From the NCBI RefSeq assembly GCF_014192225.1, contig NZ_JACHXS010000003.1, forward strand, positions 124,001 through 188,000: a DNA stretch of 64,000 nucleotides, written 5' to 3'. Positions 1 through 9,850 of the stretch are shown here, in pieces. A model generated the notes under the pieces. That model had not been told where the DNA came from. It saw nothing but the letters and a program-made list of their open reading frames with translations, and did not search any database. Position 1 is the first letter of the stretch. Each line of letters starts with the position of its first letter. The translations under genes were made by a program, and so were the position numbers. The stretch is from Pseudoduganella umbonata (lineage in GTDB: Bacteria > Pseudomonadota > Gammaproteobacteria > Burkholderiales > Burkholderiaceae_D).

Positions 1-664
1 CGTAGTTGATCTCGCCGGTGCCCGGTTCGTTGCGGCCCGGGTTGTCGGCGACCTGGATGTGGCCGATGCGGCCCAGGTGGCGCGACAGCGTGGCGCCCAG
101 CTCGCCTTCGGTGCGCTGCGCGTGGTACACGTCGTACTGCACGAACAGGTTGTCGGAGCCCACGTCGTCCAGGATGCGCAGCGCCTGTTCCGTGCGGCTC
201 AGGTAGAAGCCGGGAATGTCGTACGTGTTGATCGGTTCGATCAGCAGCCGGATCCCCGCTTCCTTGAGCTTCGCCGCGGCGTAGGCCAGGTTGTCGACGA
301 CCGTCTGGCGCAACACATCCTCGGGAACGCCGGCCGGCGCGATGCCGACCAGGCAGTTCACGGTGCGGCAGCGCAGCGCGGTGGCGTATTCGATCGCACG
401 GTCCACGCCGGCGCGGAATTCCTCCACGCGATCGGGATGGCAGGCGATGCCGCGCTCGCCCTTCTCCCAGTTCCCGGCGGGCAGGTTGTGCAATACCTGC
501 GTCAGGCCCTGCTGCTCCAGCTGCGCCGCCAGTTCTTCCTTGGCGAACGGATACGGGAACAGGTATTCGACACCCTTGAAGCCCGCGTCGGCGGCGGCCT
601 TGAAGCGTTCCAGGAACGGCAGCTCGTTGAAGAGCATGGTCAGGTTGGCTGCGAATCTTGGCAT
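1..664 (-). CDS. hyi: Hydroxypyruvate isomerase (partial, 3' end outside window)
   Basis: Interconverts hydroxypyruvate and tartronate semialdehyde in the cytoplasm, after glyoxylate carboligase. About 221 residues are visible; the gene runs off the left edge, and the family is usually near 258. The N-terminus MPRFAANLTMLFNELPFLER is typical of Hyi, a TIM-barrel protein of the xylose-isomerase-like family (PF01261). LLIEPINTYDIPGFYL carries a conserved barrel glutamate, and the visible end GRNEPGTGEINY is the family motif near the second catalytic region. The start is preceded by AAGGAG at good spacing. It lies 47 bases downstream of gcl on the same strand, the standard gcl-hyi order; glxR would be expected next, outside the window. 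Not a fragment: only the window edge cuts it. Confidence 0.93.
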   Translation of the reverse strand, partial: MPRFAANLTMLFNELPFLERFKAAADAGFKGVEYLFPYPFAKEELAAQLEQQGLTQVLHNLPAGNWEKGERGIACHPDRVEEFRAGVDRAIEYATALRCRTVNCLVGIAPAGVPEDVLRQTVVDNLAYAAAKLKEAGIRLLIEPINTYDIPGFYLSRTEQALRILDDVGSDNLFVQYDVYHAQRTEGELGATLSRHLGRIGHIQVADNPGRNEPGTGEINY

Positions 665-711
665 GGTGGTTCTCCTTGTTGGCTCGTGCAGTGCTGATTG
701 CTTGTTGCTGA

Positions 712-2490
<1,779 letters not shown>

Positions 2491-2558
2491 GCTCGTCTCC
2501 TGGTTTCAAGTGAATGACCCCAGCATACGGAGATGGCGGAAACTGTTGAATTGCTGCT

Positions 2559-2579
2559 AGTATTCGATCAGTCGATACT
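2559..2579. promoter_or_regulatory. LysR-type operator (T-N11-A inverted repeat) between gcl and its LysR regulator
   Basis: AGTAT-N11-ATACT, a perfect five-base inverted repeat with the T-N11-A core used by LysR-type regulators. It sits in the 95-base divergent gap, ending seven bases before the LysR start codon and about 70 bases upstream of the gcl start. That placement suits autorepression together with activation of gcl-hyi. Regulator assignment is inferred from position. Confidence 0.6.
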
Positions 2580-2585
2580 TGGAGT

Positions 2586-3509
2586 ATGGAATTGGACCGT
2601 TATACCGAAATCCGCAGTTTTCTGCTTGTCACTGAAAAAGGCAGCTTCGCCGCTGCCGCAGTCGCCGAGGGCGTCACGCCCGTGGTGATGGGGCGCCGCC
2701 TGGACGCCCTCGAACGCCGCCTCGGCGTGCGCCTGATGCACCGCTCCACGCGGGGCCTGACGCTGACCGCGCTGGGCGAGCAATTCATCGAACCCTGCCG
2801 CCAGCTGTTGCGCGATTTCGACATCGCCGAAAACAGCATCAGTGCCGGCCGCGCCACCGTGCGGGGCCACCTGGTGGTTTCCGCGCCGGCGGCATTCGGC
2901 CGCTCGCACGTGGCGCCGCATGCCCCGGCGTTCCGCGCGAACCACCCGGAACTGAAGATGTCGTTCAACCTGACCGACAGCGTGGTGGACCTGGTCCGCG
3001 AGGGCTACGACATGGGCATCCGCATCGGCGAGGTCACCGATCCGAACTACGTCGCCGTGCCGCTGTTCCCGAACCGCCGCGTGGTGTGCGGCACCACCGC
3101 CTACTTCGAACGCCACGGCATTCCGCGCACGCCGGACGACCTGGTACGCCACAACTGCCTGGCATTCAACCTGCAAGGCGGCCAGCAGCGCGGCTGGATC
3201 TTCCAGGACGGCGGCAAGCCGTTCGCCGTGCGCGTGGACGGCGACCTGTCGTGCAACGACGGCGAACTGCTGTTCGACTGGGTGAAACAGGGCCTGGGCA
3301 TCGGCTGGCGCTCGACCTGGGAGATCCAGGCCGAGCTGAAACGGGGGGAACTGGTGACAGTGCTCGACGAATACGCGGTGCCCAGCTACCCGATCCAGGC
3401 CGTGTATCCGCAGCAGCGCTATCTGCCGGCGAAGATCCGGCATTTCATCGATCACCTGAAGCTGGTGTACAACGCGCCGGGGTACTGGGAAAAGGCGCGG
3501 GGTAGCTGA
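2586..3509 (+). CDS. LysR-family transcriptional regulator, probably of gcl-hyi
   Basis: DNA-binding regulator of 307 residues. The N-terminal winged helix-turn-helix (about residues 5-65: EIRSFLLVTEKGSFAAAA, ALERRLGVRLMHRSTRGL) is followed by a LysR substrate-binding domain (about 90-300). The recognition helix reads GVTPVVMGRRLDALERRLG, with VVMGRRL replacing the usual SAVSRQI, as in the CrgA/AaeR-like subgroup. There is no good Shine-Dalgarno; GGAG lies only one base before the ATG, but no later Met would keep the HTH. It diverges from gcl over a T-N11-A box, so control of glyoxylate use is likely. The effector is unknown. Confidence 0.9.
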   Translation: MELDRYTEIRSFLLVTEKGSFAAAAVAEGVTPVVMGRRLDALERRLGVRLMHRSTRGLTLTALGEQFIEPCRQLLRDFDIAENSISAGRATVRGHLVVSAPAAFGRSHVAPHAPAFRANHPELKMSFNLTDSVVDLVREGYDMGIRIGEVTDPNYVAVPLFPNRRVVCGTTAYFERHGIPRTPDDLVRHNCLAFNLQGGQQRGWIFQDGGKPFAVRVDGDLSCNDGELLFDWVKQGLGIGWRSTWEIQAELKRGELVTVLDEYAVPSYPIQAVYPQQRYLPAKIRHFIDHLKLVYNAPGYWEKARGS

Positions 3510-3520
3510 CCCGGCCGTTT

Positions 3521-3626
3521 GGTGTCGGACACCGGTCTCATGGTGTCGGACACCGGTGTTTGCGCGATGTCGCGGGAAGCCTGGCGAAAACCGGTGTCCG
3601 ACACCGAACACCCGGTGTCCGACACC
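3521..3626. repeat. GGTGTCGGACACCGG repeat cluster A (two direct plus two inverted copies)
   Basis: Two copies of GGTGTCGGACACCGG 21 bases apart (3521, 3542) are followed by two inverted copies, also 21 apart (13-mers at 3593 and 3614). Each unit is itself nearly palindromic, and the two halves form a long imperfect hairpin with about 45-base arms. It lies between convergent genes (LysR and the DUF1080 gene), so it could end transcription from both sides or be a REP-like dispersed element. Related clusters occur at 28593-28714 and 52096-52200. Confidence 0.85.
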
Positions 3627-3659
3627 AGAACCCGTCCGCCGTCAACCGGGTTCAGCGCC

Positions 3660-4493
3660 TCAGAACTTCGCCACCGCCGCCGGCCCATCCAGCTGCTTGA
3701 CCATGATGTTCCGGTAGAACGTCTCGGCCCCTTCCGACTGGATCGAGAACTTGCCGCGCGCCAGCGGCACGGTCTTGCCGTCCACCTTCTGCAGCGAATT
3801 CTCGCCGCGGAACACTTCGTGGCCGTTGACGATGTGGATCAGCGTCTTGCCGTCGGCGATCACTTCCATCGTGTTCCACTCGCCGGACGGTTTCTCGTAG
3901 TTGCCCTTCTTCAGGATGCGCGCGGCCAGGCCGGTGCGCAGCGGCAACGCCGGTTCGTAGCGGAAGAATTTCCAGTCGCCCTGGTTGGCATCGCCCACCC
4001 GGGCGTCGACGGTCACGCCGTCCAGGCTGTGGTAATCGCCGCAATCGCCTTCCTGGATCTGGAATTCATGGCTGCGCATCCAGTGGCCGCTCTGCGCGCC
4101 CTCCGGGCCGACGCCGTAGTACAGCAGGCCGCTGTCGCGCGGCGCGTCGAGCCGCGGGAACCATTTCTTCTCGCCCCACTTGACGTCGAACTTCAGGTGG
4201 AAATTGGCGTACTCGCCGACGGTGTGCACGCCGCCCCACTCCTCGCCGGACACGCGCAGCATGCCGTCCACGACCGAGAACACTTTTTTCGGATCGTTGT
4301 TGGCGCCACGGATCGTGGTGGGCGTCTTCATGTTGTCGGACGTGGGCTGCATGCTGACCCAGGTGGTCCAGCCGCTCATGTCCTTGCCGTTGAAGAGCGG
4401 CTTCCATGCGCCGTCGGCGGCGGACGCGGAGGCGGCGAAGGCGATCGCGGCGGTCATCAGGCCCAGGCGGGCGGTGCGGAGCAGGAAGGTCAT
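3660..4493 (-). CDS. Secreted DUF1080 / 3-keto-disaccharide hydrolase family protein
   Basis: 277 residues with an N-terminal signal peptide (MTFLLRTARLGLMTAAIAFA, cleavage likely after ASASA). The mature protein opens with WKPLFNGKDMSGW, the hallmark of PF06439 (DUF1080, now named 3-keto-disaccharide hydrolase), a concanavalin-like jelly roll. RDSGLLYYGVGPEGAQ and HEFQIQEGDCGDYH are family motifs. Members act on glycosides oxidised at C3 or on related sugars in the periplasm. Two genes downstream-facing from here begins an operon for a GMC dehydrogenase and sugar import, which supports a 3-keto-sugar role. The substrate is not visible. It is convergent with the LysR gene across a repeat cluster. 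Confidence 0.8.
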   Translation of the reverse strand: MTFLLRTARLGLMTAAIAFAASASAADGAWKPLFNGKDMSGWTTWVSMQPTSDNMKTPTTIRGANNDPKKVFSVVDGMLRVSGEEWGGVHTVGEYANFHLKFDVKWGEKKWFPRLDAPRDSGLLYYGVGPEGAQSGHWMRSHEFQIQEGDCGDYHSLDGVTVDARVGDANQGDWKFFRYEPALPLRTGLAARILKKGNYEKPSGEWNTMEVIADGKTLIHIVNGHEVFRGENSLQKVDGKTVPLARGKFSIQSEGAETFYRNIMVKQLDGPAAVAKF

Positions 4494-4640
4494 CGGTGTC
4501 TCGCTGTGTTATGAATGAACAGCGCCCGGAGAGGCGCAAATGGTAGCGCAATCTAACACGCGGCGGGACGGCCGGATAGCACGGAATCGGCAGACATCCC
4601 AAGGACGGACAGCCGTTTTGGGATCGGCAACCGCGGCTCA

Positions 4641-4672
4641 GCCCGGTGCTTGTTTTATACTACGGACCGGGC
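4641..4672. promoter_or_regulatory. Inverted repeat over a possible -10 upstream of the EAL gene
   Basis: GCCCGGT-N18-ACCGGGC, a perfect seven-base inverted repeat. The spacer contains TATACT (4656-4661), a fair -10 element, with no clear -35. It lies in the 251-base gap between the divergent DUF1080 and EAL genes and could be an operator. Evidence is symmetry and position only. Confidence 0.3.
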
Positions 4673-4744
4673 TGCGATCGTGTATCCGCCCTGCGACGAA
4701 CGTGCGGGAAGGCTGCCGGAAAGGTACGGAAGGTTACGGATCAG

Positions 4745-6370
4745 GTGCGAGACGACTTACAAAACGCGATGCGGCACCGCCTCCTGTTCGCCTGCACGGC
4801 AGTGGCGGCGCTGGCCGCGCTGGCGCTTTCGCCATGGCTGGCGTGGCGCGAAGCGGAACGCCACGCCTATGCCGCGCAGGCCAGCCTGGCCACGCGCTTT
4901 GCCCAGGACGTACTGCACCGGTCCGACGAAATGGTGCGCCAGTCGCTGGCCGGCGTTGCCCTGCTGGCGCGCTCTCCGGACGGGCCCTGCACGCCCGGTC
5001 AGCGGGCGATCATGCGGCGCATCGACCTGACGTCGACCTACATCCAGGCGATCGGCCAGGTGCGCGACGGCGTCGTGCGATGCTCGTCGATGGGCGATAC
5101 GCCGATCCCGCTGGGCAGCCGCATCCTGCGCACCTCGGATGGCCTGCGCATCTACTCGAGCGTGCCTCTCGACGGCAACGACGGCTCGCCGCTGATGGCG
5201 ATCGAACGCGACGGCTATGCAGCCCTGATCCACACCGACCTGCCGCTCGATGCCGGCTCCGCGATCCCCGGCATGTCGCTCGCCGCCCTGCACCTGGAGC
5301 GGCGGCTGGACGAACCCGTGACCATGGCCGCCGGCTACATCGACCGTGCATGGGTAAAGCGGCTGGGAAGCCGGCGCAGTGTCACGTTCACCGATGGCCG
5401 CTACCTGGTGGCGGTGGTCCGGTCGCGGGTGCTGCCGACCGCCGGCGTGGCCGCGCTGCCGCTGTCGGAGCTCCCCGCACTGCGCAATGCCGTCGCGCTG
5501 CGCCTGGTCCCGGCCGGCGTAGTAGCGGGCGTCGCCATCGCCGCTGCGTTGCTGCTGCTGGCGCGCCGGCAGACGTCGCTCACCACCGCCCTGCGCAGGG
5601 GCTTGCGCAACCATGAATTCTTCATGCTGTACCAGCCCGTCGTGGACCTGCAGTCGGGCCGCTGCACCGGCGCCGAGGCGCTGTTGCGCTGGCGCAGGGA
5701 CACGGGGGAACTGGTCGGCCCCGACGTCTTCATCCCCCTGGCCGAGCAGACCGGCACCATCGGGGCGCTGACGGCGCGCGTGCTCGAGCTGGTCGAACGG
5801 GATACCGGGGACTTCCTGGCGGCGCACCCGGGATTCCACCTGGCCGTGAACGTCTCCGCGGCCGACCTGGCGGCCGATCCCATCGTCGGCCTGTTCGACG
5901 CGATGCTGGCGCGCGGGGCCATCACCGCCACCAACCTGGTGGTCGAGATCACCGAACGGGGCATCCTCGACATCGAGGCCGCGCGCACGGTCATCGGCGC
6001 GCTGCGCGCCCGCGGCATCCATGTGGCGATCGACGATTTCGGCACCGGTTACGCCGGCCTGTCGTACCTCGAATCGCTGCAGGTCGACGCACTCAAGATC
6101 GACCGCTCGTTCATCGAGGCGATCGGCACCACGGCGCCGACCAACCAGGTGGTCAGCCACATCATCGCGATGGCTGGCGCGATGCGCCTGGCGATGATCG
6201 CCGAAGGCGTGGAAACGCCCGCGCAGGCCGACTACCTGCGTGCCCGCGGCGTCCAGTACGCACAGGGATGGCTGTACGGCAGACCTCAGCCGTTCGAGGA
6301 CGTGGCGGCACTTTTCGAGCGCGGCGCTGGCAGCGCAGCGCGCTCCCCGGGCGCCGCCACGGGCTCCTGA
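4745..6370 (+). CDS. Cyclic-di-GMP phosphodiesterase, CSS-motif sensor plus EAL domain
   Basis: Membrane enzyme that probably hydrolyses c-di-GMP to pGpG. From a GTG start it has 541 residues: a transmembrane helix (LLFACTAVAALAALALSPWL), a periplasmic CSS-motif region with RCSSMG (about residue 112), a second helix (about 255-278), then an EAL domain to about 530. Catalytic positions look intact: EALLRW, VNVSAAD, VEITERG, DDFGTGYAGLSYL, KIDRSF, AEGVET and AQGWLYGRP. The family's periplasmic cysteines can sense redox state through DsbA/DsbB. The start could instead be the ATG at 4769; the longest frame adds 33 non-conserved residues. It stands alone between the DUF1080 gene and the PAS-AraC gene. 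Confidence 0.88.
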   Translation: MRDDLQNAMRHRLLFACTAVAALAALALSPWLAWREAERHAYAAQASLATRFAQDVLHRSDEMVRQSLAGVALLARSPDGPCTPGQRAIMRRIDLTSTYIQAIGQVRDGVVRCSSMGDTPIPLGSRILRTSDGLRIYSSVPLDGNDGSPLMAIERDGYAALIHTDLPLDAGSAIPGMSLAALHLERRLDEPVTMAAGYIDRAWVKRLGSRRSVTFTDGRYLVAVVRSRVLPTAGVAALPLSELPALRNAVALRLVPAGVVAGVAIAAALLLLARRQTSLTTALRRGLRNHEFFMLYQPVVDLQSGRCTGAEALLRWRRDTGELVGPDVFIPLAEQTGTIGALTARVLELVERDTGDFLAAHPGFHLAVNVSAADLAADPIVGLFDAMLARGAITATNLVVEITERGILDIEAARTVIGALRARGIHVAIDDFGTGYAGLSYLESLQVDALKIDRSFIEAIGTTAPTNQVVSHIIAMAGAMRLAMIAEGVETPAQADYLRARGVQYAQGWLYGRPQPFEDVAALFERGAGSAARSPGAATGS

Positions 6371-6397
6371 GCGCCGCTTCTTTCCCGCAAGCGGCGC
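6371..6397 (+). terminator. Hairpin after the EAL gene, weak terminator
   Basis: GCGCCGCTT pairs perfectly with AAGCGGCGC across a nine-base loop, starting directly after the EAL stop codon. No T-run follows, so it may be Rho-assisted or simply stabilise the 3' end. Confidence 0.4.
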
Positions 6398-6487
6398 CGA
6401 ATTCGTTATAAATTTGTCCGATTTTCTGACACTCCGAAAATTACCGGAATGCTACTATCCGGACATAACAAAACGGAGACAGCCACG

Positions 6488-7378
6488 ATGAGCACCACGG
6501 TCATTGGCAGGGGAGTAGTGGTATCCCAGGGGACGCTCGACGAGCGCCCGCAGCCCGGCATCCAGCCTGGCGCGCAATCCACGGCGAAGGCCCGCGCCGG
6601 CGCCGCCGCGCAGGCCGAATGCGCCGGTTTTTTCAGCGCCCACGGCATCTCCAAGCCCAGCGCGCTGTTCGACACGCTGGCCGACATGTATTACTTCGCC
6701 AAGAACCGCGCGGGCCAGTTCGTGTGGGGCAACCGGCTGCTGCAGGAGCAGCACGACCTTGCCGACGTCAACGATATCCTCGGCAGGACCGACCACGATT
6801 TCTTCCGGCGCGATATCGCCGACCGCATCCGCGCCGACGACCTGTCCGTGATGGAGCGCGGCGTCACCGTGAAGAACAAGCTGGAAGTGCTGGGCAGCGC
6901 CAGCGGCGAGCTGACCTGGCTGTTCACCACGAAGGCGCCGATCCGCGACCGCCATGGCGAGATCGTCGGCATCGAAGGCTTTTCGCGCGACGTCAAGCGT
7001 TCGCAGGACGTCATCGCGCCGTTCCATGAATTCCGCGCCAGCATCGAGTACCTGCAGTGCCACCTGATGGAAAACATCAGCATCGAGCACCTGGCCCGGC
7101 TGTCGTGCATGTCGCTGTCGACGTTCGAACGCAAGTTCAAGCAGCATTTCTCGCTGACGCCGAAGCAGTACATCCTGCACCTGAAGGTGCAGGAAGCCTG
7201 CCGCCTGCTGCCGCAGGTGAACAACATCGCCCGCGTGGCGGCCGAAACGGGCTTCGGCGGCCAGAGCTATTTCACCAAGCAGTTCCGCACGGTGGTCGGC
7301 ATCACGCCGAAACAGTATCAACTGTCGCTGGCCGGCCGGGGCACCAGCGTGCGGCGGGCGCGCCCGAACCCGGCCTGA
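6488..7378 (+). CDS. AraC-family regulator with PAS domain
   Basis: 296 residues. A PAS-like sensor (about 45-155: DMYYFAKNRAGQFVWGNRLL, EIVGIEGFSRDVK) is followed by an AraC-type double helix-turn-helix (about 180-285: ISIEHLARLSCMSLSTFERK, IARVAAETGFGGQSYFTKQF, PKQYQ). PAS-AraC proteins of this type often control nearby sugar genes, and this one immediately precedes the dehydrogenase/ABC operon on the same strand with 76 bases between. The ATG was chosen because GGAG lies ten bases upstream; an in-frame ATG 39 bases earlier lacks a site. The ligand is unknown; the PAS fold may sense a sugar rather than redox state. Confidence 0.88.
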   Translation: MSTTVIGRGVVVSQGTLDERPQPGIQPGAQSTAKARAGAAAQAECAGFFSAHGISKPSALFDTLADMYYFAKNRAGQFVWGNRLLQEQHDLADVNDILGRTDHDFFRRDIADRIRADDLSVMERGVTVKNKLEVLGSASGELTWLFTTKAPIRDRHGEIVGIEGFSRDVKRSQDVIAPFHEFRASIEYLQCHLMENISIEHLARLSCMSLSTFERKFKQHFSLTPKQYILHLKVQEACRLLPQVNNIARVAAETGFGGQSYFTKQFRTVVGITPKQYQLSLAGRGTSVRRARPNPA

Positions 7379-7396
7379 CCCGGTGACTGCGAAAGA

Positions 7397-7410
7397 GCCG
7401 CTGAAGCGGC
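7397..7410. promoter_or_regulatory. Short palindrome ahead of the sugar operon
   Basis: GCCGCT-GA-AGCGGC, a perfect six-base inverted repeat in the 76-base gap before the small-subunit gene. It shares the GCCGCT/AGCGGC arms with the hairpin at 6371-6397 on the other side of the PAS-AraC gene. It could be an operator or a small attenuating hairpin; two-base loops make the operator reading more likely. Confidence 0.25.
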
Positions 7411-7454
7411 CACGCAGCACCGTCTGAAATCGTTGTCTTTTGGAGGAGACCCGT

Positions 7455-8087
7455 ATGAACCGTGGAGAACAAGGGCCGCGCGAGCCCGCTGCATCGAGAG
7501 CCGATCCTGATCCTGTACAGGCCGCCGACGCACAGGTCCACCCTGCCCGCCGTTCCGCCCTGCTGCGCATCGGCGCACTGTGCGGGCTGGCACTGTCCGG
7601 CGACATCCTCGCCGCCGTCGCGGCACCCCCCCGCGGCGCGCCGGAGCTGCTGACGCGCGACGAACTGGCGCTGACGGGCGTGCTGGCCGAACTGATCATC
7701 CCGCAGACGGATACGCCGGGCGCGCTGGCCGTGGGTGCGCACCGCACCATCGACCACCTGCTGAAGGCGTGCGTGCGCGAGCCCGACCAGGCGGCCTTCC
7801 GCGCCGGCCTGGCACGGATCGAGCAAGTGGCGCTGGCCAAGGGCGGCAAGCGCTTCGGCGCCTTGTCGCACGCCCGGCAGGTGGCGCTGCTGCAGGCCAT
7901 CGACAACGGCGCGGCGCCGTTCAATGGCGCGGACCAGGGCTTTTTCCGCCAGCTGAAAGGCTATGTGGCATTCGCCTATTACACGTCCGAAGCGGGCGCC
8001 TCGAAGGAACTGGCCTACCTGCCGTTCCCCGGCGGCTTCACCGGCAGCGTCAAAGTCAACCGATCCACCCGCACCTGGGCACTGTAA
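7455..8087 (+). CDS. Gluconate 2-dehydrogenase subunit 3-like (small, Tat-signal) subunit
   Basis: 210 residues, PF13618 family. These small subunits carry the twin-arginine signal and escort a leaderless GMC flavoprotein to the periplasm. The signal is visible around residues 35-60: ARRSALLRIGALCGLALSGD. The body has LLTRDELALTGVLAELIIPQ, TDTPGA and the C-terminal AYYTSEAGASKELAYLPFPG motif of the family. GGAGGAG lies six bases before the ATG; a TTG 15 bases upstream is ignored because it overlaps this site. It is two bases upstream of the GMC gene, so the pair is translationally linked. The third, cytochrome c, subunit found in gluconate and glucoside dehydrogenases is not in the window. 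Confidence 0.85.
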   Translation: MNRGEQGPREPAASRADPDPVQAADAQVHPARRSALLRIGALCGLALSGDILAAVAAPPRGAPELLTRDELALTGVLAELIIPQTDTPGALAVGAHRTIDHLLKACVREPDQAAFRAGLARIEQVALAKGGKRFGALSHARQVALLQAIDNGAAPFNGADQGFFRQLKGYVAFAYYTSEAGASKELAYLPFPGGFTGSVKVNRSTRTWAL

Positions 8088-8089
8088 AC

Positions 8090-9829
8090 ATGGAACCTGT
8101 CTCGTCGTTCTACATCAAGACCAGTCCGGAGCGCTTCGATGCGATCGTCGTCGGCTCGGGCATCACCGGCGGCTGGGCCGCCAAGGAACTCACGGAACGC
8201 GGCCTGAAGACCCTGATGGTCGAGCGCGGCCGGCCGGTCGAACACGGCGTCGACTACATTGGCGAAAACAAGGACCCGTGGACCATGCCGAACCGCGGCA
8301 AGGTCGATGCCAAGGTGGCGGAGGAACAGTTCTTCCACCAGAAGATGTGCTACGCGTTCGACGAACACACGCAGCAGTTCTTCAACAACGACCGCGACAT
8401 GCCCTACTCCACGCCCGACGGCCGGCCCTTCAGCTGGATCCGCGGCAACCAGCTGGGCGGCAAGTCGCTGATGTGGGCGCGCCAGTCGTACCGGTGGAGC
8501 GACCTGGATTTCGAGGCCAACCTGAAGGACGGCCACGGCGTGGACTGGCCGATCCGCTACGCCGACCTGGCGCCGTGGTACAGCCACGTGGAACGGCACG
8601 TGGGCATCAGCGGCAGCCGGGAAAACCTGGCCGTGCTGCCGGACAGCGAATTCCTGCCGGCCTTCGACTTCAACACGGTGGAACTGGCCCTGAAACAGAA
8701 ATTCGACGCGAAATACGCGCCGGCGCGGATGATCATGGGCCGCACCGCCAACCTGCGCACGCCGGGCGAGCACCAGCTGGCCCAGGGCCGCGGCCAGTGC
8801 CAGGCGCGCAGCCAGTGCCACCGCGGCTGCTCGTTCGGCGCGTATTTTTCCACCCAAAGCTCGACGCTGCCGCCGGCGGTCGCCACCGGCCGCCTGCGCA
8901 TCGCCACCGACAGCATCGTGCACAGCGTGATCTACGATGCCAAGACCAACCGGGCCACCGGCGTGCGCATCATCGATGCCAACACGATGGAGATGCGCGA
9001 GTTCCACGCCAAGGTCGTGGTGCTGTGCGCATCGACGCTGGCCTCGACGGCGATCCTGCTGAACTCCACGTCGGAAGCGTTCCCGAACGGGCTGGCCAAT
9101 TCGTCCGGCGTGCTGGGCCACTACCTGATGGACCACCTGTTCGGCGCCGGCGCCAGCGGCCGGGTCGAGGGCTTCGAGAACGATTACTACCAAGGCCGCC
9201 GGCCGACCGGCCCGTATATCCCGCGTTTCCGCAACGTGCTGGAAAAACACGAGAAATTCCTGCGCGGCTATGCGCTGTCCGGCGGCGCGGGCCGCGAAGG
9301 CTGGACGTCGGCGGCCTACAAGCCCGGCTTCGGCAAGGACTTCAAGGCGATGATCCGCAAGCCCGGGGGCTGGCGTTTCGGCCTCGGCGGCCAGGGCGAG
9401 ATGCTGCCCCGCTTCGAGAACATGGTGAGCCTGCATCCGACGAAGAAGGACAAATGGGGCATGCCCCAGCTGCACATCGACTGCAGCTATTCCGACAACG
9501 ACCGCAAGATGCAGCAGGATATCGCCGACACGGCCGCCAACATCCTCGAGGACCTGGGCCTGAAGGATATCGAGAAACACATCAAGTCGCTGGAAGACTG
9601 GCCGCCCGGCCTGTCGATCCACGAGATGGGCACGGCGCGCATGGGCCGCGACCCGAAGACGTCGGTACTGAACGGTTTCAACCAGGCGCACGACGTGCCG
9701 AACCTGTTCGTCACCGATGGTGCCGCGATGGCTTCCTGCGCGTGGCAGAACCCGTCGCTGACCTTCATGGCGATGACGGTCCGCGCCTGCGCCTACGCGG
9801 TGGACGAGCTGAAGGCCGGCCGCATCTGA
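8090..9829 (+). CDS. GMC-family FAD oxidoreductase (glucoside 3-dehydrogenase-like large subunit)
   Basis: 579 residues. The N-terminal FAD-binding motif is AIVVGSGITGGWAAKELTER, and the C-terminal catalytic His-Asn pair lies in HEMGTARMG and WQNPSLTF. It has no signal peptide, fitting export by the Tat-signal small subunit just upstream. GMC enzymes with a PF13618 partner include gluconate 2-, sorbitol- and glucoside 3-dehydrogenases; the surrounding DUF1080, TIM-barrel and Gfo/Idh genes favour C3 oxidation of a glycoside, as in the glucoside 3-dehydrogenases of Agrobacterium-type bacteria. The cysteine-rich stretch GQCQARSQCHRGC is usual for this subgroup. Substrate and electron acceptor are inference. 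Confidence 0.87.
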   Translation: MEPVSSFYIKTSPERFDAIVVGSGITGGWAAKELTERGLKTLMVERGRPVEHGVDYIGENKDPWTMPNRGKVDAKVAEEQFFHQKMCYAFDEHTQQFFNNDRDMPYSTPDGRPFSWIRGNQLGGKSLMWARQSYRWSDLDFEANLKDGHGVDWPIRYADLAPWYSHVERHVGISGSRENLAVLPDSEFLPAFDFNTVELALKQKFDAKYAPARMIMGRTANLRTPGEHQLAQGRGQCQARSQCHRGCSFGAYFSTQSSTLPPAVATGRLRIATDSIVHSVIYDAKTNRATGVRIIDANTMEMREFHAKVVVLCASTLASTAILLNSTSEAFPNGLANSSGVLGHYLMDHLFGAGASGRVEGFENDYYQGRRPTGPYIPRFRNVLEKHEKFLRGYALSGGAGREGWTSAAYKPGFGKDFKAMIRKPGGWRFGLGGQGEMLPRFENMVSLHPTKKDKWGMPQLHIDCSYSDNDRKMQQDIADTAANILEDLGLKDIEKHIKSLEDWPPGLSIHEMGTARMGRDPKTSVLNGFNQAHDVPNLFVTDGAAMASCAWQNPSLTFMAMTVRACAYAVDELKAGRI

Positions 9830-9850
9830 TATGCAAACAAGGGAGACACG

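Noticed and set aside
3452..3688. Short frames with repeated VSDTG peptides in the repeat clusters
   Set aside because: Peptide repeats are just the translated GGTGTCGGACACC units; no start context, no conservation expected.
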